Notes: a model not told the origin generated them from the letters alone. DNA of 64,000 nt from Undibacterium parvum (GCF_003955735.1 NZ_CP034464.1:2914001-2978000); one strand, 5' to 3'; shown: positions 54,213 through 62,744, counted from the stretch's first letter. Translations and numbers: made by a program.

Positions 54213-55373
54213 ATGAGGTTAAATACGCTGTTTTTTAGAAAATTTAGAGCGATAAGCACGCTGGCATTGTGCGCTAGCTTTTTGAGCTTGACTGCACCGG
54301 TAGCTGCAGAGGAGGGCGTGAGCGACAGCACCATCCTAATCGGGCAGACGGTAGGCGTGACTGGTCAGATCGCCGGACCGGTGAAAGAAATGATGGCGGG
54401 TGCCAATGCCTATTTCAATGCGACGAATAAAAATGGTGGTATCAACGGCCGCAAAATTGAGTTACTCACTTTGGATGATAAATTCGATCCTGCCTTAGCC
54501 GCGGCCAATGCCGAAACTTTAATTAAAAAAGAGCATGTGCTGGCGTTGTTTCAATCTCGCGGCACCCCGCATACCGAGGCTATCCTGCCCTTGCTTGCCA
54601 GCCATAAAATTCCTTTGATTGCGCCTAGCACCGGTGCCACGGTATTTCATCAGACCACCAATCGCTATCTATTTAATGTGCGTGCCAAATATCAGGATGA
54701 GGTGTCCAAGGCGGTCCAGCAATTTTCGACGATAGGGATAAAAAAAATCTCTTTGATGTACGTCGATGACAGTTTTGGCAAAGACGGTTTGGCAGGTTTT
54801 GAAAAAGTCATGGCTCAGCAAAAACTCAAACCTATCAGCATCAATAAATTTGAGCGCGCCAAACCCGAACTCGATGCAGTAGTGGCTAGCGCGGTCAAGG
54901 CCGAGCCACAAGGCATACTTATCGTTGCTTCGGCAGCCAGTACGGCTGAGCTCATTAAAAAACTGCGCGCACAGAACCCCTTAATTCAATTGATGACTTT
55001 ATCGAATAATGCTTCGCAATCCTTCGTCGATGAGCTAGGTAAATTCGGCCAGGGTGTGATGATGTCGCAAATTATGCCAGATGCCTCTTCACTCGCGACT
55101 GGTCTGGGTCAAGAATTTAAGAGTATGGCGCAAGCAAATGGGGTGAATCCTTCGTATGCGGCAATGGAGGGTTTTGTGTCTGCCAAGGTCTTGGTCGAAG
55201 GCTTAAAGCGCGCTGGCCGTAGTCTGACACGTGAGAGTCTGATTAGCGGTTTGGAGTCTATGCGTAAAGTCGACATAGGTGGTCTGATACTTAGTTACAG
55301 CGAACGCGATCATAATGGTAGCGAGTTTGTCGAGCTCACCATGATTAATAAGAGCGGCAAGTTTATTCGCTGA
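54213..55373 (+). CDS. ABC transporter substrate-binding protein, LivK-like
   Basis: Periplasmic binding protein type 1 (Peripla_BP_6), about 386 residues. Signal peptide about 1-33 (ending TAPVAAEE), then ILIGQTVGVTGQIAGPVKEMMAGANAYFNATNKNGGINGRKIELLTLDD, the typical N-lobe start, and LVEGLKRAGRSLTRESLISGLES near the end. The ligand may be a branched-chain amino acid or another small organic acid or amide. AAAGGAG lies five bases upstream of ATG 54213. No Liv-type permease is adjacent; the next genes form an SsuA-type importer. Shares a promoter design with that operon. Confidence 0.88.
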   Translation: MRLNTLFFRKFRAISTLALCASFLSLTAPVAAEEGVSDSTILIGQTVGVTGQIAGPVKEMMAGANAYFNATNKNGGINGRKIELLTLDDKFDPALAAANAETLIKKEHVLALFQSRGTPHTEAILPLLASHKIPLIAPSTGATVFHQTTNRYLFNVRAKYQDEVSKAVQQFSTIGIKKISLMYVDDSFGKDGLAGFEKVMAQQKLKPISINKFERAKPELDAVVASAVKAEPQGILIVASAASTAELIKKLRAQNPLIQLMTLSNNASQSFVDELGKFGQGVMMSQIMPDASSLATGLGQEFKSMAQANGVNPSYAAMEGFVSAKVLVEGLKRAGRSLTRESLISGLESMRKVDIGGLILSYSERDHNGSEFVELTMINKSGKFIR

Positions 55374-55394
55374 TGCCGAGTAGGCCTGCTTTGA

Positions 55395-55443
55395 TCTGAA
55401 AATTCAGACTGTCAATCAGATAGCAGTCGGAATTTTCAGACTG
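55395..55443 (+). promoter_or_regulatory. Paired palindromic operators upstream of the ABC operon
   Basis: TCTGAAAATTCAGA (55395-55408) and CAGTCGGAATTTTCAGACTG (55424-55443; core TCGGAATTTTCAGA at 55427-55440) lie 32 bp apart, about 65-110 bp before the sigma-54-like element. They match the pair at 54032-54075. Likely activator binding sites. Confidence 0.65.
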
Positions 55444-55493
55444 CAAACGTCTAGATTTTTCTCTCTTCATAGTGGGTGCCTGTGGTGACCTGG

Positions 55494-55540
55494 TCTATTC
55501 GCCCTGGCACGAAGCATGCTATATAGCTAAGGCGAATAGA
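55494..55540 (+). promoter_or_regulatory. Sigma-54 promoter of the ABC operon inside a 10-bp inverted repeat
   Basis: TGGCACGAAGCATGCT (55505-55520) matches TGGCACG-N4-TTGCW with one change (A for the first T) and correct GG-GC spacing. It is framed by a perfect inverted repeat, TCTATTCGCC (55494-55503) and GGCGAATAGA (55531-55540); the right arm would cover the transcription start. A repressor site or stem-loop at the 5' end is possible. Confidence 0.65.
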
Positions 55541-55609
55541 ATTTATGTCAGTCTTGGGAATTTTTCCTCGGCATGAATGCTAGCGCATACCAAAATACAG
55601 GAGACCTCT

Positions 55610-56578
55610 ATGTTAAAAAAAATCAAAATTGCCAGTCTATTATTGCCCTTGCTTGCCATGTCGGCACAAGCTCAGGAAACCATACGTCTGGGTAATCTCA
55701 AATTCGCCCATTATGGCGCGGTCTCGTATATCAAAGAAATCGCGCCTAAGTGCGGTATCAAAGTCGAAGAAAAAGTGTTCGCCAAAGGCCTCGATGCGAT
55801 GCAGGCAGTGATTGCCGGCGAACTCGATGTCGCGGCCGTTTCCTCTGAGGCTGTGATCTCGGCGCGTGCCAGCGGTACACCTATCTATCTGGTGGCTGGA
55901 TTTGCCAAGGGCGGGGCGCGCCTGATGGGGCGTGCCGATCTGGGTATGAAGACAGTCAAAGACCTTAAAGGCAAAAAGGTCGGCGTGACGCGCGGCGGCA
56001 TCCAAGAAATTTTGCTGGCGGCAGAGTTGTCGCAAAACGGTTTGACGTATTCGGATCAGCCAGGAAAAGACGTGCAAATTATTTATTTGGGTTTCCCGGA
56101 TTTGAATCAGGCTTTACTGGGTAAAAATCTCGATGCCATCATGCAGTCCGAGCCTTATTCTTCGCAGGCCATCAGCAAGGGTTTTGGCAATGAAATTATC
56201 AAGCCCTATGACACCCCTATCGGTGAGCCGGTACGTACCATGGTAATGACAGAAAAATTCTACAAAGAGCGCAGACCGGTAGCAGAAAAATTCATGCGTT
56301 GTTTCGTCGAAGCCACCAAGACGTTTATTGATAACCGCGATCTGGCTGAAAAATACGTGCGTGAAAACATGTTCAAGGGACAGGTCAGCCATGAAGATTT
56401 CGTCAACGCCATAGAAAACTCGCCGTATTCGTATGACGTGACAGCCGAGCATATCCAGATCACCACCGATCTGATGCAGAAATATGGCGTCGGCAAAATG
56501 AGCAAGCCACCGGTCGCCAAAGACTGGGTCAAGACCGATTTGCTAGAGCAAGCTAAAAAGAGCATGAACATCAAATAA
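55610..56578 (+). CDS. ABC transporter substrate-binding protein, SsuA/NMT1-like
   Basis: About 322 residues. Signal peptide about 1-21 (ending MSAQAQ), then a periplasmic fold of the sulfonate/nitrate/taurine and pyrimidine-precursor group: IRLGNLKFAHYGAVSYIKEIAPKCGIKVEE, GLDAMQAVIAGELDVAAVSSEAVISARASGTPIYLVAGFAKG and KDLKGKKVGVTRGGIQEI. The ligand is not predictable. CAGGAGA about six bases upstream of ATG 55610. First gene of an importer operon (binding protein, permease, ATPase) followed by a two-component pair. Confidence 0.88.
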   Translation: MLKKIKIASLLLPLLAMSAQAQETIRLGNLKFAHYGAVSYIKEIAPKCGIKVEEKVFAKGLDAMQAVIAGELDVAAVSSEAVISARASGTPIYLVAGFAKGGARLMGRADLGMKTVKDLKGKKVGVTRGGIQEILLAAELSQNGLTYSDQPGKDVQIIYLGFPDLNQALLGKNLDAIMQSEPYSSQAISKGFGNEIIKPYDTPIGEPVRTMVMTEKFYKERRPVAEKFMRCFVEATKTFIDNRDLAEKYVRENMFKGQVSHEDFVNAIENSPYSYDVTAEHIQITTDLMQKYGVGKMSKPPVAKDWVKTDLLEQAKKSMNIK

Positions 56579-56655
56579 TTCCGCTTATTCCGGCTGCGCG
56601 CAGCTTTGTATCCACTATGGATCAGCTGTGCGCGCCAAAACATCAAGGACAAACT

Positions 56656-57474
56656 ATGAAATTGAATTGGCGTGAAATGGGCGCGGGTCTGATCGTACCC
56701 ACGCTGCTCATCCTGCTGTGGCAGCTGGTGACGAGCATGGGCTGGGTAAATGCACAGGTATTACCTTCGCCGTGGGCGGTGGTGATCAAATGGTTGGAAT
56801 ATGCAGCACCTTATGAGCCCTACGATGCGGCCAATATGAGTTGGCTGAGCTGGGTGTTTTCGGGCGAATTGATACGCGACACCATGGGCAGTATGTATAG
56901 AGTTGCGGTAGGTTTTATTGTCGGTGCCGGCCTGGCTTTGCCTTTAGGTTTGGCGATGGGGGCCAGTCAGCGCGTGTATGCCTGGCTCAATCCTTTGATG
57001 CAGGTATTGCGTCCTATCCCACCGATTGCGTATATCCCTTTGTCTATCCTGTGGTTCGGTCTGGGTAATCCCCCGGCGATTTTCCTCATCGCGATTGGGG
57101 CGTTTTTCCCTGTGCTGATGAATACCATTGCCGGTGTGCGTCATGTTGACAGCATCTATATTCGTGCCGCCCGTAATCTCGGGGCGAGCCAGACCACCAT
57201 GTTTTTGCGCGTGATGCTGCCAGCTTCGGTTCCTTATATTCTGTCCGGCGTGCGTATCGGTATCGGTACCGCTTTTATCGTGGTGATCGTGTCGGAAATG
57301 ATCGCCGTGAATAACGGCCTGGGTTTCCGGATACTGGAAGCGCGTGAGTATTTCTGGTCAGACAAAATCATCGCCGGTATGTTCAGCATAGGTATGCTGG
57401 GTTTGGCGATCGATCTGGCGATGAATAAACTGAATAATCATTTACTGCGCTGGCACCGTGGACTGGAGAACTAA
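56656..57474 (+). CDS. ABC transporter permease, SsuC/TauC type
   Basis: About 272 residues, six predicted membrane helices. The cytoplasmic EAA loop is RAARNLGASQTTMFLRVMLPASVPYILSGVRIGIG; LRPIPPIAYIPLSILWFGLG is the typical SsuC/TauC/NrtB stretch before it. ATG 56656 gives the family-like N-terminus MKLNWREMGAGLIVPTLL; the frame is open 13 codons upstream. One base separates its stop from the ATPase ATG. Works with the binding protein at 55610. Confidence 0.9.
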   Translation: MKLNWREMGAGLIVPTLLILLWQLVTSMGWVNAQVLPSPWAVVIKWLEYAAPYEPYDAANMSWLSWVFSGELIRDTMGSMYRVAVGFIVGAGLALPLGLAMGASQRVYAWLNPLMQVLRPIPPIAYIPLSILWFGLGNPPAIFLIAIGAFFPVLMNTIAGVRHVDSIYIRAARNLGASQTTMFLRVMLPASVPYILSGVRIGIGTAFIVVIVSEMIAVNNGLGFRILEAREYFWSDKIIAGMFSIGMLGLAIDLAMNKLNNHLLRWHRGLEN

Positions 57475-57475
57475 G

Positions 57476-58297
57476 ATGACAAATCAAGTACATGGCCTAG
57501 GCAATGCCGCGCAAATCAAGGTCAGCGGCGTAAATAAAATTTTTAAAACTGCCGATAAAGAAGTGGTCGCGCTCAAGGATATCAATCTGGAGATTAACCA
57601 GGGTCAGTTCGTCTGCCTGCTGGGGCCTTCCGGTTGCGGCAAATCTACCCTGCTTAACGCCATCGCCGGTTTTGCTTTACCTAGTTCAGGCAGCATTACT
57701 ACCGATGAAAAATTGGTTAGCGCACCAGGGCCGGAGCGTGGCATGGTGTTTCAGGAGTACGCGCTGTTTCCGTGGATGACGGTAGAGCAAAATATCGCTT
57801 TCGGCCTGGAAATTAAGGGCATGGGCAAGGCCGAAATTGCCCCGCGCGTGGCCAGTTTGTTGGGCATGCTGGGGCTGGCTGATTTTAAAAATCGCTTTCC
57901 GAAAGACCTGTCGGGCGGCATGCGCCAGCGCGTTGCGATTGCGCGGGTGCTGGCGCTCGACTCTCCAATTATGCTGATGGACGAGCCTTTCGGTGCACTC
58001 GATGCCTTAACCCGCCGCAATCTGCAAGATGAATTATTGCGCATCTGGTCCGATTTGAAAAAAACCATCATCTTTGTCACGCACAGCATAGAAGAGGCGA
58101 TTTATCTGGCTGACCGGATAGTGGTCATGACTTACCGCCCGGGTACCGTCAAGCGCGACATCATGGTGGACTTGCCGCGCCAGCGCGATCCGTCGTCGGC
58201 CGAGTTCAATGCGCTGAAACGCGAACTGGGACAATTGGTGATGGAAGAGCAGCAGCGCCATCACAATGACGAGTTGAAAATGGCCGCGGTGGATTAA
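57476..58297 (+). CDS. ABC transporter ATPase, SsuB/TauB type
   Basis: About 273 residues. Walker A GPSGCGKST is at residues 50-58 (Lys56), the ABC signature LSGGMRQR near 144-151, Walker B IMLMDEPFGALDA near 163-175 and the switch His in FVTHSIEEA. Close to SsuB/TauB/NrtD proteins, which energise import of nitrate, sulfonates and related compounds. ATG 57476 follows the permease stop by one base. The sensor kinase gene starts 40 bases downstream. Confidence 0.93.
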   Translation: MTNQVHGLGNAAQIKVSGVNKIFKTADKEVVALKDINLEINQGQFVCLLGPSGCGKSTLLNAIAGFALPSSGSITTDEKLVSAPGPERGMVFQEYALFPWMTVEQNIAFGLEIKGMGKAEIAPRVASLLGMLGLADFKNRFPKDLSGGMRQRVAIARVLALDSPIMLMDEPFGALDALTRRNLQDELLRIWSDLKKTIIFVTHSIEEAIYLADRIVVMTYRPGTVKRDIMVDLPRQRDPSSAEFNALKRELGQLVMEEQQRHHNDELKMAAVD

Positions 58298-58337
58298 CTG
58301 AAGGTGATGACGCAGTGAGAGCGCAGAGGTGAAATCT

Positions 58338-60161
58338 ATGAGCGGTGGCAAACGCATTATTTGGCTGGCGACGACGATCGTGATCGCCCTGGCATTGGTG
58401 TTTGCCACCTATCTGCTGGCGGCGCGTAAGGCGGCTGACGAGAGTCGCCAGGCTGGTGAGCGCCAGTTACAGATGATTGCGCTGGATCTGGAGTCGGTGC
58501 TGGAACGCTACGAAACTTTGCCGTATGCGGTGGCGTATTTGCCGTTGGCGGCGCAGGCACTGAACAGGCCGCAAGATCTGGCTGTGCAGCGCGAGCTTAA
58601 TCTGATGCTGCAAGACTTGCAGCTGCAGGCCAAGGTCGAGGCGATTTATCTGATGGATACTACTGGCACCACGATTGCCAGTAGTAATTGGGAGAGTGCC
58701 AGCAGCTACATAGGGAAAAATTTTGGTTTCCGACCCTATTTTAGCGAGGCAATCAAGGCCAATGGCGTGGGCGGCACGACTGGGCATTTTTATGCCATAG
58801 GCAATAGCACGAATATTCCCGGCTACTTTATCGCGCAGGCGGTCTACCCGGTGGGCAGCCAAAGGGCAGCTGCAAAACCCTTAGGCGTGATCGCAGTCAA
58901 AATCAGTTTGCGGGGCTTCGAGCAAGCCTGGCGTAGTAGTGAAGAGCCGATCGCGCTGGCCGACCGCAATGGCGTGGTGTTTTTAAGTAATCGCGCGGCC
59001 TGGCAATATCATAGTTTGCAAGCGCTGGATCAGTCTGTGCAACAGAGTCTGCTGGCAACCCTGCAATATGCGGACAAGCAGATCAGCCCTATACGCAGTT
59101 TGCCAAAAGCCGAGCATGCCGATTTTGGCGAATATCTAGCACGCCCTATCGGTCGTTTGGGCTGGCAATTGATGCTGTTTCCGAATCAGGCCAAGGTGCA
59201 AAAGTCGGCGTTGCAAGCTGCCATGATCGCTGCGCTGATGGCAGGCGTGCTGCTGGCTGTCGCGGGGGCTTTTTATCAGCGGCAGCGACGTCTGGCAGAG
59301 GGGTTGCTCGCACAATCGGCCTTAAGAAATGCAGCAGATGATTTGGATCGAAAAATCGCCTTGCGCACCGTGGAGCTGACTGCCGGCAATGAGCAGCTGG
59401 AAGCGCAGTTGCAAAAATTGCGAGTCACCGAGAGCCTGTTGCGCAGTACGCAAAACGAGATGCTGCAGGCTGGCAAACTGGCCATGTTGGGACAGATGGC
59501 AGCCGGTATCACGCATGAATTGAATCAACCTTTGACGGCGATTCGCGCCTTTGCCGACAATGCCGGAGTGTTTTTGGCGCGCGGTAATGCGCAGCAAGCG
59601 AGCGCTAATTTACAGCATATTAGCGATGCCAGTGCGCGTATGGGTGCCCTGATCGCCCAGCTAAAATCCTATTCGCGCAAAAGTTCTGAGCTGCTCAGCG
59701 TGGTCGATGTGGCGCAATCGATTCATGCGGCGGCCGCCATCTTGCGTAGCGAATTTGAAAGGCAAGGCGCACAACTGGAAATATGCTTGAACGGCGAGAG
59801 CGCACAAGTGCTGGGTGACAGCATACGGCTAGAACAAGTCTTGATTAATCTTATCCATAATGCGCTCGATGCACTGGACGCTGTCGAGCCAGCTGAGCTA
59901 AAAAAAGTCACGGTGGTATTGGCGCAAGATGCCGACACGGTCAGCATACGCATCATGGATAATGGGATAGGTTTGGCCGATCAGGTGCTGCAACATTTGT
60001 TTGAACCCTTCTTTACCACCAAGCCATCGGGTTCTGGTCTGGGCTTGGGTTTGTCGATTTCTGCCAGCATAGTACAGGCCATGAACGGGCAATTATTAGC
60101 CAGTAATCGCGAGCAGGGGGGGGCCGAGTTTGTGTTGCACATTCCCCGCCATGCTAGTTAG
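58338..60161 (+). CDS. DctB-like sensor histidine kinase
   Basis: About 607 residues. A first membrane helix (about 10-30), a periplasmic double-Cache-type domain (about 35-285, with YLMDTTGTTIASSNW and GKNFGFRPYF as in DctB), a second helix (about 292-310), a coiled linker, then HisKA with His393 in GITHELNQPLTAIRAF and an ATPase domain (NLIHNALDAL, DNGIGL, GSGLGLGLSI). DctB proteins sense C4-dicarboxylates, but this gene sits with an ABC importer, so the ligand may be that importer's substrate. ATG 58338 has GAGGT eight bases upstream; GTG 58329 is an alternative. Its partner regulator follows after a repeat element. Confidence 0.88.
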   Translation: MSGGKRIIWLATTIVIALALVFATYLLAARKAADESRQAGERQLQMIALDLESVLERYETLPYAVAYLPLAAQALNRPQDLAVQRELNLMLQDLQLQAKVEAIYLMDTTGTTIASSNWESASSYIGKNFGFRPYFSEAIKANGVGGTTGHFYAIGNSTNIPGYFIAQAVYPVGSQRAAAKPLGVIAVKISLRGFEQAWRSSEEPIALADRNGVVFLSNRAAWQYHSLQALDQSVQQSLLATLQYADKQISPIRSLPKAEHADFGEYLARPIGRLGWQLMLFPNQAKVQKSALQAAMIAALMAGVLLAVAGAFYQRQRRLAEGLLAQSALRNAADDLDRKIALRTVELTAGNEQLEAQLQKLRVTESLLRSTQNEMLQAGKLAMLGQMAAGITHELNQPLTAIRAFADNAGVFLARGNAQQASANLQHISDASARMGALIAQLKSYSRKSSELLSVVDVAQSIHAAAAILRSEFERQGAQLEICLNGESAQVLGDSIRLEQVLINLIHNALDALDAVEPAELKKVTVVLAQDADTVSIRIMDNGIGLADQVLQHLFEPFFTTKPSGSGLGLGLSISASIVQAMNGQLLASNREQGGAEFVLHIPRHAS

Positions 60162-60171
60162 TTGTTTCAAT

Positions 60172-60252
60172 ATACTCCTCCAGGGTATTTTTTAATCACG
60201 CAGATGGTATATGCGCGAATGCAGTGATTTGATTTTAAAATAAGGGGAGTAT
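60172..60252. repeat. 80-bp dispersed repeat, copy C, between dctB- and dctD-like genes
   Basis: Begins ATACTCCTC (60172-60180) and ends GGGGAGTAT (60244-60252); 81 bp. The left end has a small hairpin (ATACTCC...GGGTAT) and the centre CACGCA...ATGCGCG. It fills about half of the 174-base gap between kinase and regulator genes, which in related pairs usually overlap or nearly touch. Confidence 0.65.
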
Positions 60253-60335
60253 ATGATTTTTACGCATTTTTTAAGCCTACTGCTGAGCGCTGCCGTGAGA
60301 GCAGAGCGCCTCAGTAAAAGTTGATGAGAAAACCT

Positions 60336-61700
60336 ATGTCTAGTTTGAGCGCGGTATTAATTGAAGATGAGCAGGCGGTGCGTCTGGCGACCACGCAGGC
60401 GCTGGAGCTGGGCGGCTTTACGGTGCAGGCCTTTGCCAGCGCCGAGCAGGCGCAAGCCTCTTTGCATGCCGGCTTTGCTGGCATCATCGTCACCGATGTG
60501 CGCCTGCCTGGCCTGTCCGGCTTAGAGTTGCTGGCGCAGGTGATGCTGATCGATAGCGACTTGCCGGTGCTGGTGATTACCGGCCATGGCGACGTCAGTA
60601 TGGCGGTGGCAGCGATGCGTGCCGGGGCCTATGATTTTATAGAAAAACCGTATGCCAGCGAGCGCCTGCTTGCCAGCTGCTTGCGGGCGCAGGAAAAACG
60701 TAGGCTGATACTGGAAAACCGTCAGCTTAAACAAAGTCTGACTGTGCATGCTGGTATGCCTGAGCTGATAGGGCAAACCCCGGCAATTGAGAAAATCCGT
60801 CAATTCATACGCAATATTGGCCCTAGTCAGGCCGATGTGCTGATCCACGGTGCCACCGGTACCGGCAAAGAAGTGGTGGCGCGCCAACTGCATCTGGCCA
60901 GTGGGCGCAAGGGCGAATTCGTTGCGATTAATTGCGGTGCTTTGCCTGAGTCTATGTTCGAGAGTGAAATTTTCGGGCATGAGGCCGGCGCCTTCACCAG
61001 CGCGCAAAAACGCCGTATCGGTAAGCTTGAGTACGCCAATGGCGGCACCGTCTTTCTCGATGAAATAGAAAGTATGCCGCTGGCCTTGCAAGTAAAATTA
61101 CTGCGGGTGTTGCAAGAGCGCCGCCTCGAAAGGCTGGGCGGCAATAGCTTGATCGCGCTAGACTGTCGCATCATCGCGGCGAGTAAATCGGATCTGCTTA
61201 GCCTGAGTGCGGAAGGTAAATTTAGGGAAGATTTGTATTATCGTCTGGCCGTGGTCAGCCTGCAATTACCTAGCCTGAAACAACGCAGCACCGATATTCC
61301 CTTATTGCTGGCGGCTTTCGTGCATGCCTCAGCGCATCGCTATCAAAAAGAAATCCCGGAATGGAGTGCGCTACAGATGCAGACTTGGCAGCAGCGTGAA
61401 TGGCCGGGCAATGTGCGTGAACTACGTAATTTCGCCGATCAGTTAGTGCTGGGGGTGAGCGAATCGGAGGCCATGAGCCGGCAGTTTGCTCGATTCCCGG
61501 TGTTAGCTTTGGCGCGCGATGATGAGGATAGCTTACCGAAACGCCTGGATAATTACGAAGCGACCCTGATCGCCTACGCTTTAAATAGCCATCAATCGAA
61601 TGTCGCCCTGACCGCCGAGAGTCTGGGCATACCCAAAAAAACTTTGTACGATAAGCTAAAAAAATATCAACTATTGAATGGCAAACTGACTGAGGAATAG
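60336..61700 (+). CDS. DctD-like sigma-54-dependent response regulator
   Basis: About 454 residues: receiver domain (about 1-125, phospho-acceptor Asp54 in IIVTDVRLPG, Lys in IEKPY), AAA+ domain (about 140-370, Walker A GATGTGKE, Walker B GTVFLDEIES, arginine-finger region FREDLYYRL) and a Fis-type helix-turn-helix (about 405-450, VALTAESLGIPKKTLYDKLKKY). The sigma-54 contact loop, GAFTGA in most members, reads GAFTSA here (218-223). It probably activates the two sigma-54 promoters at 54162 and 55505 by binding the paired operators. ATG 60336 is chosen; ATG 60324 is possible. Confidence 0.9.
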   Translation: MSSLSAVLIEDEQAVRLATTQALELGGFTVQAFASAEQAQASLHAGFAGIIVTDVRLPGLSGLELLAQVMLIDSDLPVLVITGHGDVSMAVAAMRAGAYDFIEKPYASERLLASCLRAQEKRRLILENRQLKQSLTVHAGMPELIGQTPAIEKIRQFIRNIGPSQADVLIHGATGTGKEVVARQLHLASGRKGEFVAINCGALPESMFESEIFGHEAGAFTSAQKRRIGKLEYANGGTVFLDEIESMPLALQVKLLRVLQERRLERLGGNSLIALDCRIIAASKSDLLSLSAEGKFREDLYYRLAVVSLQLPSLKQRSTDIPLLLAAFVHASAHRYQKEIPEWSALQMQTWQQREWPGNVRELRNFADQLVLGVSESEAMSRQFARFPVLALARDDEDSLPKRLDNYEATLIAYALNSHQSNVALTAESLGIPKKTLYDKLKKYQLLNGKLTEE

Positions 61701-61765
61701 CGACACAGGCTGGTTATTTGCTGTTGCCAGGATTAAGCGCCGCACCGATAGGTCTGCGCAAATTC

Positions 61766-61793
61766 TTGACAGCAGCTTTGATGATGGTAAATT
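61766..61793 (+). promoter_or_regulatory. Possible promoter of the small membrane protein gene
   Basis: TTGACA (61766-61771) and TAAATT (61788-61793), 16 bp apart, about 70 bases before ATG 61864. The -35 is perfect and the -10 fair. Confidence 0.5.
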
Positions 61794-61863
61794 CTATGCG
61801 CGAAATGCTGGCCTATTCGGGCGCGCGCCATCAATCAATCTATGTTTACGAGGCTTCAAAAAT

Positions 61864-62235
61864 ATGAACTTCCTATTACTCCTGATCGCCATCCTCTCGT
61901 TTTGCTGGGCGCTGTGGCTGCTGAGGATTAATCGCTGGCCGCGGGTGCAAGTGCGTGTGTTACGCACCTGGGAAGAAGTGACAGGGCAAGAGGCGCATTG
62001 GAGCACCGGATACTTGCATGCCGATCTAGAATACTGGTATCAAGAGCAGCACTACACCGTGGCTTGGCGTAGCGATTTGACGGCACATCGTAGTTTGCCC
62101 AAGGCATGCAGCATGGTGCTCGATCCTCACCATTTGGATCAGCCGCAGTTCCCCGCGAGTTGGAAATTGCCTTCGGTATTGATCGCGGTGACGGTCTTGC
62201 TGAGCTTGAATGTGTGGAGTCAGATGAGTCTTTGA
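61864..62235 (+). CDS. Small membrane protein, DUF3592-like
   Basis: 123 residues. One hydrophobic helix at each end (about 3-20 and 102-119) encloses a soluble middle with several Trp, Tyr and His residues (WPRVQVRVLRTWEEVTGQEAHW, LEYWYQEQHYTVAWRSDL). The helix-domain-helix layout recalls DUF3592 membrane proteins; no function is known. Own promoter likely. Convergent with the thioesterase gene. Confidence 0.65.
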   Translation: MNFLLLLIAILSFCWALWLLRINRWPRVQVRVLRTWEEVTGQEAHWSTGYLHADLEYWYQEQHYTVAWRSDLTAHRSLPKACSMVLDPHHLDQPQFPASWKLPSVLIAVTVLLSLNVWSQMSL

Positions 62236-62238
62236 GCT

Positions 62239-62275
62239 AGTCTAGAGTAGCGTCATTTTGACGCTGCTCTAGACT
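62239..62275. terminator. Hairpin between convergent genes
   Basis: AGTCTAGAG.AGCGTC and GACGCT.CTCTAGACT form a stem of 15 pairs with one mismatch around an ATTTT loop. No T run, but the place between two convergent stops suggests a transcription end point on both strands. Confidence 0.55.
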
Positions 62276-62318
62276 GGCCTAGCTTCGAACTAGCTCTAAC
62301 TAGGTCGATTAACTAGGC

Positions 62319-62744
62319 TTAGCGCACGCTCAGACTGGCGATCGCGTCCAGTGGTGGGATTTGGCGTGGCTTACGGTCGTCGCCAGTGGCGACGTAGGTC
62401 AGTGTCGCTTCCGTGACCTTCACGGTGTCAGCTTGCAGGCGATTACGTTCTGCGTACACTTCGACGGTAACGGTGAGTGAAGTATTGCCTACCCGCGTCA
62501 CTTCGGCATAAAACGAGAGTAAATCGCCGACAAACACCGGTTGCTTAAATAAGAAGGAATTCACTGCGATGGTGGCCACGCGACCATTGGCGCGCCGCGC
62601 CGCCGGTATCGCGCCGGCGATATCGACTTGCGCCATGATCCAGCCGCCGAAGACGTCGCCATGCACGTTGGCATCGGCTGGCATAGGCATTACGCGCAAT
62701 TGCGGCATGCCGGGCGGAAGGGTGTTTTTGATGGGATTAGACAT
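62319..62744 (-). CDS. yciA: Acyl-CoA thioesterase, YciA type
   Basis: Hotdog-fold thioesterase of 141 residues that hydrolyses acyl-CoA. The N-terminal segment LRVMPMPADANVHGDVFGGWIMAQVDIAGA is the YciA signature with the conserved Asn-His-Gly and Asp; VNSFLFKQPVFVGDLLSFYAEV follows. Single gene, divergent from the Atm1-type exporter gene with about 115 bases between. Confidence 0.9.
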   Translation of the reverse strand: MSNPIKNTLPPGMPQLRVMPMPADANVHGDVFGGWIMAQVDIAGAIPAARRANGRVATIAVNSFLFKQPVFVGDLLSFYAEVTRVGNTSLTVTVEVYAERNRLQADTVKVTEATLTYVATGDDRKPRQIPPLDAIASLSVR

